Shown here in pieces: positions 24,060 through 31,744 of a DNA stretch of 64,000 nucleotides. The DNA is from DATARR01 sp036376245 (lineage in GTDB: Bacteria > Acidobacteriota > Thermoanaerobaculia > Multivoradales > UBA5704): positions 156,687-220,686 of the forward strand of contig DASVAS010000040.1 of NCBI GenBank assembly GCA_036376245.1, written 5' to 3'. The first letter of the stretch is position 1, and each line of letters starts with the position of its first letter. A program made the translations under genes and the position numbers. Below the pieces are notes generated by a model. It was not told the DNA's origin. It saw nothing but the letters and a program-made list of their open reading frames with translations, and did not search any database.

Positions 24060-24305
24060 CTAGCTCGGCGAACGGCGCGGATCCTCGCCGTACGTCGACT
24101 CGTACTCCATGTTGCCGTCCTTCTTGTGGACCTTGATCTGCCCGAGCTCGCCCTCCTGGGCCTTCTGCCGGGCGTGCTCCAGAGCCTCTTCCTTGGTCTG
24201 GAACTCCTTGCGGTACTCGGCGTTCTCGCGGGAAACCACCCAGTTCTCGCCGGATGAGTTCGGAACTACGTGATACACAGCCCTTTCCTTGGTAGCTTGA
24301 GCCAT
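24060..24305 (-). CDS. DUF2188 domain protein, 81 aa
   Basis: ATG 24305 (MAQATKERAVYHVVPN) is chosen over an upstream ATG that would sit directly on the AAGGAGG. The segment YHVVPNSSGENWVVSREN...EFQTKEEALEHARQKAQE...IKVHKKDGNMEYESTYGED is the typical DUF2188 pattern, a small alpha/beta protein of unknown function. No partner gene is evident; the tandem repeat lies downstream and pdeM just upstream on the same strand. Confidence 0.88.
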   Translation of the reverse strand: MAQATKERAVYHVVPNSSGENWVVSRENAEYRKEFQTKEEALEHARQKAQEGELGQIKVHKKDGNMEYESTYGEDPRRSPS

Positions 24306-24371
24306 GGTGCGCATCCTCCTTACGGATGACAGGAATGGCAATAAATATGCCAAGAAGAAGGAGAAGAGGAG

Positions 24372-25034
24372 CTAGGCTGTCTTGATGGAGACAATTTCGT
24401 CTCCAGCCACCCCATAGACCCGATCTCCATGCCGCGGGCGGACGGACGCGCCGCCGGTGAAGTCCCCGAAGGCCGGGAGAAGCCCTACCCGCTCGCCAAA
24501 GAAGAAGCATGGAAGCTTCTCCCGCTGCCGGCCGGGTCCCGACAGGGAGACCGCCGGATGGATGTGCCCGGCGAGGACGTAGCCGCCGGGCTCCTCGGCG
24601 GGATGGTGACGGAAGGCGAAGGGGGGCTCGATCCAGGGCTCGTCCTTGCAGTCGAAGCGCCACTCGGCGGGGGGATCACCGGCTCCGCGGTCATGATTGC
24701 CCCGGATCAGCACGATCTCCAGGTCGGGATGGCGGTCTCGCCAGTCCGCGATCGCGGCCAGGGTCCGCGAGGCCCGGCCCGACTTGGCGTGGAAGAAGTC
24801 TCCCAGGAGCAGGAGGCGCCGGGCGCCGGTGCGGACGAGGGCTGCGGAGAGGCGGAGCAGCGTCTCCGTGGTGGTGCCGCCCGGCATGGGGATCGCGGCG
24901 GCGCGGAAGGAGGCGGCCTTGCCGAGATGGACGTCGGCCGCGATCAGGGTGCCGGTCCTCTCCCAGAACAGGGCGCGCTCGGGGAGGAGGATCAGGGGCT
25001 CGCCCTGGACTTCGACGCGAAAATCAGCGCTCAT
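24372..25034 (-). CDS. pdeM: Ligase-associated DNA damage response endonuclease PdeM
   Basis: The 220-aa calcineurin-like phosphoesterase has DVHLGKAASFR, LLGDFFHAKSG, LIRGNHDR and YVLAGHIHPAVSL, the metal-binding motifs of the PdeM family. In many bacteria pdeM is encoded with a ligase-associated Lhr-type helicase, an exonuclease and an ATP-dependent DNA ligase. Here it follows the helicase gene on the same strand, but a 174-bp gap filled by an inverted repeat separates them. No ligase or exonuclease gene is within the window. Start ATG 25034 has GGAG upstream. Confidence 0.9.
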   Translation of the reverse strand: MSADFRVEVQGEPLILLPERALFWERTGTLIAADVHLGKAASFRAAAIPMPGGTTTETLLRLSAALVRTGARRLLLLGDFFHAKSGRASRTLAAIADWRDRHPDLEIVLIRGNHDRGAGDPPAEWRFDCKDEPWIEPPFAFRHHPAEEPGGYVLAGHIHPAVSLSGPGRQREKLPCFFFGERVGLLPAFGDFTGGASVRPRHGDRVYGVAGDEIVSIKTA

Positions 25035-25040
25035 AGACTC

Positions 25041-25190
25041 CGAACCGTGCCTTCAGGCACATCCGTGGGTAGCCCCACGGTTTCAACCTGGGGCGGGGAG
25101 GCCGGACCTCGCCGGGATGGCAACGCCGCCCCCGCCCCAGGTTGAAACCTGGGGCTGCCCACGATTGTCCCTGAAGGGACGGCTCAAACC
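25041..25190. repeat. REP-like inverted repeat between lhr and pdeM
   Basis: Arms around 25064-25098 and 25131-25162 are near-perfect inverted copies built on AGCCCC-(A)-GGTTTCAACCTGGGGC. Outer shoulders GCCTTCAGGCAC and GTCCCTGAAGGGAC extend the pairing. It occupies nearly the whole gap between the two DNA-repair genes and could form a large RNA hairpin. Confidence 0.8.
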
Positions 25191-25208
25191 CGTCCATCCG
25201 CGAGGGGA

Positions 25209-27827
25209 TCATCGATCCGCGGCCGCTTCCAGCCGCGCCTGCATGCGCCGCACGCGGTCCGCCAGCTTCTCCGAGCTGATCTTCTGCTCCCGCAGGCGAT
25301 CCACCATCAGCGGGAACGCCATGGGGCTCGGCCGCGCGATCTCCACCAACTTCACCCGCGTCCCCGAGAGACGGGCCAGGGCCTGGCCCATGCGGCTCCG
25401 CTCGAGCTGCTGCTCCAGCACCTCGCGGTGGGCCTGGAGGAGCAGGAGGTTGCCCGGATCGTACTTGGCGAAGACCTCGTAGAAGAGGCCGCTGGAGGCC
25501 TGGAGGTGGCGGGCGGTCTTGCGCTGCCCCGGGAAGCCCTGGAAGAGGAGGCCGGCGATACGGGCGATGTCGCGGAACTGGCGCTTGGCCATCTCGGCGG
25601 CGTTGAGGCTGGCGGGGATGTCCTCGGCCAGGTTGCCCGGCGCCAGGAGGCCCGCCGCAAGCGCCTCCTCGAAAGGCGCGGGATCGGGCGAGAGCAGCTC
25701 GATGCCGTAGTCGTTCGCCGCCAGGGTGAAGGTGATAGGTGTCAGACGCGAGATCCGGTACGCGAACAGCGCCGCCAGCCCCTCGTGCACCAGCCGGCCT
25801 TCGAAGGGATAGAAGAAGAGGTGGTGGCCGTCCCGGGTCTTCAGCCGCTCGATCATCAGCTCGTCCACGGCGGGGATGGCGGACCAGGCGGCCTGGAGCT
25901 CCAGGAGGGGACGCACCGCCTCCATCTCCGGCCCCTGGAAGACGCCCCGCCGGGCCTCCTCCAGCCGCTCGCGCACGGCGGCGGCCAGGGCCGTCGAGAG
26001 GGGGAGGCGGCCGCCCATCCAGCGCGGGATGGCGCCGGACCGGCCTTTGGCCTTCTTGACGTAGGCCGTCATGTCGCGGACGGACTCCAGCTCCAGCAGC
26101 CGGCCGGCGAAGACGAAGCGGTCCCCCGGACGCATGCGGGCCACGAAGGATTCCTCCACCGTCCCGAGCTTGCCCCCGGAGAGGTATTGGACCGAGACGG
26201 AGGCGTCGCTGGTGATGGTGCCGATGGCCATGCGGTGCCGGCGGGCCACGACGCGGTCCGGCACGACGTAGAGGCCGGCCCGCTCCTCGACCCGGCGGTA
26301 CTCGGGATAGGCGGCCAGGGCCGGCCCGCCCCGGGTGACGAAGTCGAGCGTCCACTCCCATTCCGCCTCGGTCAGGTCCCGATAGGCGTGGGCGGCGCGC
26401 ACCTCTTCGAGCATCTCGGCCGAGCGGAAGCCGCCCCCCACGGCGATCGTCACCAGGTGCTGGGCCAGCACGTCGAGCGGCTTCTCGTAGGGAGTGCGAG
26501 GCTCGATGCGGCCGGTCTCCAGGGCGCGCCGGGCGGCGGCCACCTCGATCAGCTCGAAGGCATGGGTGGGGACGCAGGTCACCCGGCTGGGCGCGCCCGG
26601 ACGGTGGCCGCTGCGGCCGGCCCGCTGGAGGAGGCGGGCGATCCCCTTGGGACTCCCCACCTGCAGGACGCGGTCGACGGGCGCGAAGTCCACGCCCAGG
26701 TCGAGGCTGGAGGTGCAGACCACGCAGCGCAGCCGCCCGGAGCGCAGGCCGTCCTCCACCCAGTCGCGGACCTTGCGGTCGAGGGAGCCGTGGTGGAGCG
26801 CGATCTCGCCCGCCCAGTCGGGCCGGGCGTCGAGGATCGACTGGTACCAGATCTCCGTCTGCGAACGGGTGTTGGTGAAGACCAGGGCCGTGTTCCCTTC
26901 CTCGATGGCGGCGATCACCTGCGGCAGGAGCCTGACGCCGAGATGGCCCGCCCACGGGAAGCGCTCGATGGTCTCCGGGATCACGGAGTCGATGCGGATC
27001 TCCTTGGGCGCGGCGCCGCGGACGAGCCTGCCCGTCCTGCCGGCGCCGACCAGGGAGGCGAGGGCGGTGTCGATGTTGCCGAGCGTGGCGGAGAGGCCCC
27101 AGACGCGGAGGTCCGGCCGGAATCGGCGGAGGCGGGCCAGGGCCAGCTCGGTCTGGACGCCCCGCTTGTTCCCCATCAGCTCGTGCCACTCGTCCACCAC
27201 CACCAGGCGCAGCTCGTCGAAGCGGCCGTGGGCGCCGGGGAAGGAGAGGAGGAGCGAGAGGCTCTCGGGCGTGGTGACCAGCGCGGTGGGGAGCTTCTCC
27301 CGCTGGCGCTCGCGGACCGTGGAGGTGGTGTCGCCCGTGCGCCGCTCCAGGGTCCAGGGGAGCCCCAACTCGGCGAGGGGAGCGCGGAGGCTCGCCTCGG
27401 TGTCCGCCGCCAGGGCGCGGAGGGGCGTCAGCCAGAGGACGCGCAACGGGGGAGCGGCGGCGCGGCGGCGGGGGAGTTTCTCGGGCTCGGGATGGCCCGC
27501 CATCCACTCCAGCAGCGCGGCCATCCAGGCGGCGTACGTCTTCCCCGTGCCCGTGGCGGCGTGGATCAGCCCGCTCTCGCCGGCCCGGTAGGCGTCCCAG
27601 ACCTCGCGCTGGAACGCGAACGGGGTCCAGCCGCGGGAGGCGAACCAGGATTCGAGGCGGCCCTCACCACCCCGGCCCTCCTCTCCCGACCGCTCCCTCC
27701 CTCCCTCACCGGGAGAGGAGGGAGACCGCCGAAGCAACTTTTTTTCTTCACGGGAGGGGGCGCCCTCTCCCGGTGAGGGAGGGAGGGAGCGGTCGGGAGA
27801 GGGTCGGGGTGAGGGCTCGAAGGGCAT
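25209..27827 (-). CDS. Lhr-type ligase-associated DEXH-box DNA helicase
   Basis: The protein (872 aa from ATG 27827; a TTG three codons upstream overlapping the previous stop is possible) has Walker A HAATGTGKTYAAW, the DEXH box VVVDEWHELMG, SAT-type motif WGLSATLGN, ALVFTNTRSQTE, motif VI LLQRAGRSGHRPG and the long C-terminal region of ligase-associated Lhr helicases. The usual N-terminus of the family begins near ESWFASRGWTPFAFQ, here about residue 58. The preceding ~50 residues (SPRPSPDRSLPPSPGEG..., then RRSPSSPGEGGRER) are encoded by an inverted repeat, an extension of no family meaning. It follows the phosphatase gene with minimal spacing, so it is translationally coupled to the long secretion operon. 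Confidence 0.9.
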   Translation of the reverse strand: MPFEPSPRPSPDRSLPPSPGEGAPSREEKKLLRRSPSSPGEGGRERSGEEGRGGEGRLESWFASRGWTPFAFQREVWDAYRAGESGLIHAATGTGKTYAAWMAALLEWMAGHPEPEKLPRRRAAAPPLRVLWLTPLRALAADTEASLRAPLAELGLPWTLERRTGDTTSTVRERQREKLPTALVTTPESLSLLLSFPGAHGRFDELRLVVVDEWHELMGNKRGVQTELALARLRRFRPDLRVWGLSATLGNIDTALASLVGAGRTGRLVRGAAPKEIRIDSVIPETIERFPWAGHLGVRLLPQVIAAIEEGNTALVFTNTRSQTEIWYQSILDARPDWAGEIALHHGSLDRKVRDWVEDGLRSGRLRCVVCTSSLDLGVDFAPVDRVLQVGSPKGIARLLQRAGRSGHRPGAPSRVTCVPTHAFELIEVAAARRALETGRIEPRTPYEKPLDVLAQHLVTIAVGGGFRSAEMLEEVRAAHAYRDLTEAEWEWTLDFVTRGGPALAAYPEYRRVEERAGLYVVPDRVVARRHRMAIGTITSDASVSVQYLSGGKLGTVEESFVARMRPGDRFVFAGRLLELESVRDMTAYVKKAKGRSGAIPRWMGGRLPLSTALAAAVRERLEEARRGVFQGPEMEAVRPLLELQAAWSAIPAVDELMIERLKTRDGHHLFFYPFEGRLVHEGLAALFAYRISRLTPITFTLAANDYGIELLSPDPAPFEEALAAGLLAPGNLAEDIPASLNAAEMAKRQFRDIARIAGLLFQGFPGQRKTARHLQASSGLFYEVFAKYDPGNLLLLQAHREVLEQQLERSRMGQALARLSGTRVKLVEIARPSPMAFPLMVDRLREQKISSEKLADRVRRMQARLEAAADR
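27661..27816. repeat. REP-like inverted repeat inside the 5' end of lhr
   Basis: Arm 1 (27661-27719) and arm 2 (27763-27816) are inverted copies of the CCCTCACCCC...CTCTCCCGACC...CCCTCACCGGGAGAGG element, separated by a spacer with TTTTTTT. The same element, single or paired, occurs at 43605, 49739, 54737 and 61212. Here it is entirely inside the helicase reading frame. Confidence 0.9.
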
Positions 27828-27832
27828 CCCGC

Positions 27833-29530
27833 TCAATCCACCGCAACCGGCCGTGGTCTCGGCTTCTCTATCCCCAGCCAGTCCGCCACCCGGCCGGCCA
27901 CCTCCGTGGTCCGCACCGGACCGGTGTTCCCCTTGGCGACGCCGCCGCCGACCGCGAGGAAGATCCCGTGCATCTCGGGGTAGGTGTTGAGATACCCGTG
28001 CCTGCCGTAGACCGTGGTGGGCGCGGCCGGGACGCCGTCGGCCAGGAGATCGTCTTCGACGCCGAAGCCGGGACGGATGAACAGGATCAGGTCGCCGCTG
28101 TTGGGGTGGTTCAACTGGAGATCCGCCGCTTCCTCGCGGGCGACGATCCGTTCGACCGGCCGCTCGCCGTCCACCGTCCAGCCGGCGAACAGCTCGCGCA
28201 ATCGCGGCAGGAGGTCCCGGCGGCCAGGAGCCACCCAGACGTGGCTGATCCCTCCCGAGCCCGCGGCGTAGGCCACCGTTCCCTGCGCCAGGACATTCCC
28301 CGCGGCGTCGGCGGCCAGCAGGCCTTCCCGCAGCAGGAGGACGTTGGGGGCGATCGCGGTGTGGACGGGCGCCATGCCGTGATCGCTCACCACCGCGACC
28401 ACGGTGTTCCGCAGATCGAGGGAGCGCAGCAGGCGGTCGAGCTCCCGGTCCACCGCCTTCCAGACGCGGTGCCGGGCTTTCTCCAGCTCCGCGCGGCGCT
28501 GCGGCGAGAAGCCCGGCTGGCGGGGATCGGCGAGGGTGAGCTCGTGACCCGCCTCGTCGATCGCGGGGATGTAGCCCATGAGCAGATCCCAGCCGGGGCG
28601 CTCGGAGGTGGCGAGGAGGCTGTCGCCGAAGAAGCGGGCGAAGCGCTCGGCCTGCTCGGTCCAGGTGCCGAGGTCGATCCCGTTCTCATCATCCGGCTCG
28701 CCGGGCCAGTAGAGCCCCCGCCGGGCGAGGTCGGCGGCGAAGTCGGCCGGGTAGGCCTTGAGCGGGTAGACCCCGTTGAAGTAGATCCGGACACGCCGCA
28801 GGTCGGGAGAGGCCTCCAGGAGCTTGACGGGACAGACGGCGTCTCTGCCGCCGAGACTGCAGGGGATCTCCCGCCAGGCGTTGAGGGTGAGCGGCCGGCC
28901 CTGGACGGTCAGGGTCCCGCCGCTCGCCACCCGGATGTGGAAGGTCTGCGCCGCGGGCGTGCCCCGGGACAGCTCGAGCCGGACCCGCTTCCCGGCCTCT
29001 CCGGCGGACGCCCACTGCCCCTGGTCCAGCGTCACGAGCTGGGCCGGACGGTCCGGATCGTTGACGTAGACCATCCCCCAGTCGGCCCGCCGGCGCTCGT
29101 CCCGGTCGTCGGCTCCGGGGAAGGTGTTGACGGCCACCCGCTTGCCCTGCCGCCGGGCCGCCTCCCACAGGGTCTCGGTCTCGATGGTGTGGTCGAAGCC
29201 CCGCACCGTCCCGTTGAGGGGTGTGCCGGGCAGGTGGATCGTGTTGGCCACGATCCCCGTCTGGCCGGCGGGATAGCCGGTCGCCAGACTGATGTGGTTC
29301 GGCGCCGTGAGCGTCGGATTGACGTTCACCAGCCGTTCAGCGACCTGCCCCTCCTGGAAGAAACGGGCGAAGCCCCCCTCGGAGAGGACGCCCGCGCGCC
29401 AGAGCCGCCGCAGCTCGTCGGCGCCGGCGCCGTCCAGGCTGATCAGGACGACCCGGCGCGGGGTCTGCCCGGGAGGAGCGGGAGCGCTGACACAGGCGGC
29501 GAGGAGGACAGGGAGGAGGAGGCGCCTCAT
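27833..29530 (-). CDS. Alkaline-phosphatase-superfamily lipoprotein (phosphodiesterase/nucleotide pyrophosphatase-like)
   Basis: Starting at ATG 29530, the 565-aa product begins MRRLLLPVLLAACVSAP, a lipoprotein signal with LAAC lipobox. The core starts VVLISLDGAGADELRR (metal-binding Asp), has VNPTLTAPNHISLATG with the nucleophile-like Thr/Asn, VVSDHGMAPVH with Asp-His metal ligands, and YGRHGYLNTYPEMHGIFLAVG with His ligands near the C-terminus. This is the type I phosphodiesterase/nucleotide pyrophosphatase family. It would act on phosphodiester substrates at the membrane. Position between dUTPase and helicase genes suggests cotranscription but not a shared pathway. Confidence 0.85.
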   Translation of the reverse strand: MRRLLLPVLLAACVSAPAPPGQTPRRVVLISLDGAGADELRRLWRAGVLSEGGFARFFQEGQVAERLVNVNPTLTAPNHISLATGYPAGQTGIVANTIHLPGTPLNGTVRGFDHTIETETLWEAARRQGKRVAVNTFPGADDRDERRRADWGMVYVNDPDRPAQLVTLDQGQWASAGEAGKRVRLELSRGTPAAQTFHIRVASGGTLTVQGRPLTLNAWREIPCSLGGRDAVCPVKLLEASPDLRRVRIYFNGVYPLKAYPADFAADLARRGLYWPGEPDDENGIDLGTWTEQAERFARFFGDSLLATSERPGWDLLMGYIPAIDEAGHELTLADPRQPGFSPQRRAELEKARHRVWKAVDRELDRLLRSLDLRNTVVAVVSDHGMAPVHTAIAPNVLLLREGLLAADAAGNVLAQGTVAYAAGSGGISHVWVAPGRRDLLPRLRELFAGWTVDGERPVERIVAREEAADLQLNHPNSGDLILFIRPGFGVEDDLLADGVPAAPTTVYGRHGYLNTYPEMHGIFLAVGGGVAKGNTGPVRTTEVAGRVADWLGIEKPRPRPVAVD

Positions 29531-29541
29531 GGACGCCAATC

Positions 29542-29985
29542 CTACGCCGTTCCGGTGGAACCGAAGCCGCCGCTCCCCCGGGAGCTGTCCTCCACGGTGT
29601 CGGCCTCTTCCCACTCGACGGGCTCGACGCGGGAGATCACGAGCTGGGCGACGCGGTCGCCGCGGCGGAGGCTGAACGGCGCCTCGCCGAGGTTGACCAG
29701 GATCACCGCCACCTCGCCCCGGTAGTCGCTGTCGATGGTGCCGGGGGCGTTGAGGACGCCGATGCCGTGCCGCAGGGCCAGCCCGCTCCGGGGCCGCACC
29801 TGGCCTTCCCAGCCGGGAGGGATCTCCAGCACGATGCCGGTGGGGACCAGCAGGCGCTCGCCGGGACGGAGCACGACCTCGCCCTCCAGGGCGGCGCGCA
29901 GGTCGAACCCGGCGCTGCCGGGAGATCCCTGGGTGGGGAGCGGCAGATCGCGGGCGGTGGGGAGCCGCTTGATCCGTACCTTCAT
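29542..29985 (-). CDS. dut: Deoxyuridine 5'-triphosphate nucleotidohydrolase (dUTPase)
   Basis: The 147-aa protein shows all five trimeric dUTPase motifs: AGFDLRA (I), PRSGLALRHGI (II), GTIDSDYRGEVAVILVN (III, with the catalytic Asp), RGDRVAQLVI (IV) and the C-terminal RGSGGFGSTG (V). The ATG at 29985 overlaps the stop of the upstream pseudopilin gene (ATGA), so it is read from the secretion operon transcript. It converts dUTP to dUMP and keeps uracil out of DNA. Confidence 0.96.
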   Translation of the reverse strand: MKVRIKRLPTARDLPLPTQGSPGSAGFDLRAALEGEVVLRPGERLLVPTGIVLEIPPGWEGQVRPRSGLALRHGIGVLNAPGTIDSDYRGEVAVILVNLGEAPFSLRRGDRVAQLVISRVEPVEWEEADTVEDSSRGSGGFGSTGTA

Positions 29986-30806
29986 CGGGGGTTGCGCGGC
30001 GGGTTCTCGCCCTGCTGCCCGCCGCGCGGACCCGAGCGAGGATTCGGCCGCCGGCCGTTCGGGTCCGGGATCTCGCCCTCCCCGCCGCCGGGCAGGTTGC
30101 CGCCGGGGACCTGGTTGACGAAGCGCATCGGGCGGCCGACCCAGCGGAGAGACATGTTCACGAGGGCGGTCGGGTCCGGGTTGCCGATGCTCGGGTTGCC
30201 CTGGAAGCCCTGCCGCCCGGGCGTGACGACATCCTCGGTGAACCGCCACTCGTCGTAGCGCTCGCGCCCGAACATGATCAGGATCGACTTCTTCGGGCTC
30301 TTGCTGTGGACGCCGACGATGGGGCCGACCTGGACGACATCCCCTTTGCGGGGGCCGCCGAAGCCGGGCCGGCTGTCGGGGTTCTCCGTATTCTCTTCGC
30401 CGGGCTGCGGCTCCCCTCCCTCGCCAGGATTCGGGTTCGGATTTCCCTCGGGCTGGCCGCCTTGCAGGTTGGAGCGCGGATCGTTCTGGAAGATCAGGCC
30501 CCATTTGCCGTCCTCGGTCATGGGGTCCTTCCAGAGCTGGCGGATGCAGCGCGGCTTGACCTCCAGCAGCTCCTCCAGCTTGTTGGGATAGCGCTGGAAA
30601 CGCTGGTGGAAGAGGCTGATGGCCTGCGCGTACTGCAGGCCGCGGAAGACCAGCTCCTCCTCCTTCTCCCGCCGGATGATCTGAGTCCAGGAGGGGAGCG
30701 CGGCCGCCAGCAGGATGCTCATCACCGTGATCGCCACGACCAGGATGACCAGGTTGTAGCCGGCCTCGCCGCCGCCATCCCTGGGATGATGCCGCTCCTC
30801 GCTCAT
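29982..30806 (-). CDS. Atypical pseudopilin-like protein of the secretion operon
   Basis: The 274-aa product has a prepilin-type N-terminus EAG|YNLVILVVAITVMSILLAAALP after a short charged leader, but the residue five positions after the cleavage site is Ile rather than Glu, a feature of minor pseudopilins that cap the pseudopilus. The middle part (RREKEEELVFRGLQYAQAI) resembles GspG/GspH folds and RYPNKLEELLE is shared with the other two pseudopilins here. The C-terminal half is rich in Pro, Gly and Asn, likely disordered. It overlaps dut by four bases and starts just downstream of gspG. Confidence 0.78.
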   Translation of the reverse strand: MSEERHHPRDGGGEAGYNLVILVVAITVMSILLAAALPSWTQIIRREKEEELVFRGLQYAQAISLFHQRFQRYPNKLEELLEVKPRCIRQLWKDPMTEDGKWGLIFQNDPRSNLQGGQPEGNPNPNPGEGGEPQPGEENTENPDSRPGFGGPRKGDVVQVGPIVGVHSKSPKKSILIMFGRERYDEWRFTEDVVTPGRQGFQGNPSIGNPDPTALVNMSLRWVGRPMRFVNQVPGGNLPGGGEGEIPDPNGRRPNPRSGPRGGQQGENPPRNPR

Positions 30807-30807
30807 G

Positions 30808-31236
30808 TCACCACTCGCTGTAGGGCGTGCCGTCCAGGCTGTTGCCTTCCGCTCCGGAGCGCACGTCGATGATGCCGGGCGCGAGCTCGTCGCCGCCGGC
30901 GGTCTCCTCCTGCGGGTTGTCCGGATCGAGCTCCTCGTAGACGGGGACCCAGGTCTCGGTGCTCTTGGTGATGGGATCGACGGGGATCTTGCGGAGGTAG
31001 CCCTCGTCCACCAGCGCCTGGATGCTCTTGGGATAGCGCCCCTTGTCGCCGTAGTGCTGGTCGATGACGTCGCGGAAGGTCCGCAGGTTGGTCTTGAGGA
31101 CCGACTCGCGGGCGCGCGTGGGGACGTCCTTCAGCGCCGGCATGGCGATGGTGGCCAGGATGCCGATGATGGCGATGACCACGATCAGCTCCAGGAGGGT
31201 GAAACCGCTCTGCCGTTGTCCGCTGAGCTTGCGCAT
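30808..31236 (-). CDS. GspG-like major pseudopilin
   Basis: From ATG 31236 (GGAGG upstream), 142 aa: MRKLSGQRQSG|FTLLELIVVIAIIGILATIA, with prepilin peptidase site and Glu5. GRYPKSIQALVDEGYLRKIPVDPITKS and the C-terminal DVRSGAEGNSLDGTPYSEW match GspG, the major subunit of the type II secretion pseudopilus. Next to it is a second similar pseudopilin that shares the IPVDPMTGKT motif. Confidence 0.9.
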   Translation of the reverse strand: MRKLSGQRQSGFTLLELIVVIAIIGILATIAMPALKDVPTRARESVLKTNLRTFRDVIDQHYGDKGRYPKSIQALVDEGYLRKIPVDPITKSTETWVPVYEELDPDNPQEETAGGDELAPGIIDVRSGAEGNSLDGTPYSEW

Positions 31237-31250
31237 GGGGCCTCCTTCCC

Positions 31251-31724
31251 TCACCACTTCCGGTAGGGGACGCCGTTCAGCCCGACGCCCTGGGAGAGGG
31301 AGTACACGTCGTATACGTCGTTACCGTTCCACGACGTTGAGTCCCACTCGTCGTCGTAGCTGCGCATCCCCCATTCGGTCTTGCCCGTCATGGGATCGAC
31401 GGGGATCCGGCGCAGCAGCTTCAGCTTCTTGTCGACCTGGCCGACGACCTCCACCCCCTCCACCAGCACGTCGAGCTTCTTGGGATAGCCCTCGGTGCCG
31501 AGGTCCTTCTGGATCAGACCCGCCTCGACGTAGCGCTTGTACTCGTCGATGGCGTAGCGCATCTCCCGCAGGGCGAGCCGGAGATCGGCCTCCTTCTGGC
31601 GCTTGACCGTGAACTTCGCCACCGGCAGCGTGACCGTCGCGAGGATCGTCAGGATGGCGGCGACCGTCACCAGCTCGGCCAGGGTGAATCCGCGTTCGCG
31701 GCGGCGATGCTCGATGCGAGGCAT
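31251..31724 (-). CDS. Second GspG/PilE-like pseudopilin
   Basis: From ATG 31724 (GGAGG at good spacing; an upstream in-frame ATG at 31748 lies before that site), 157 aa. ERRERG|FTLAELVTVAAILTILATVTLP is a standard type IV prepilin N-terminus with Glu5. The rest has GYPKKLDVLVEGVEVVG, RRIPVDPMTGKTEWGMRSYDDE and the C-terminal GVGLNGVPYRKW, paralleling gspG. The two are likely duplicates with separate roles in the filament. Confidence 0.88.
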   Translation of the reverse strand: MPRIEHRRRERGFTLAELVTVAAILTILATVTLPVAKFTVKRQKEADLRLALREMRYAIDEYKRYVEAGLIQKDLGTEGYPKKLDVLVEGVEVVGQVDKKLKLLRRIPVDPMTGKTEWGMRSYDDEWDSTSWNGNDVYDVYSLSQGVGLNGVPYRKW

Positions 31725-31744
31725 GACTGGACCTCCACTACATT

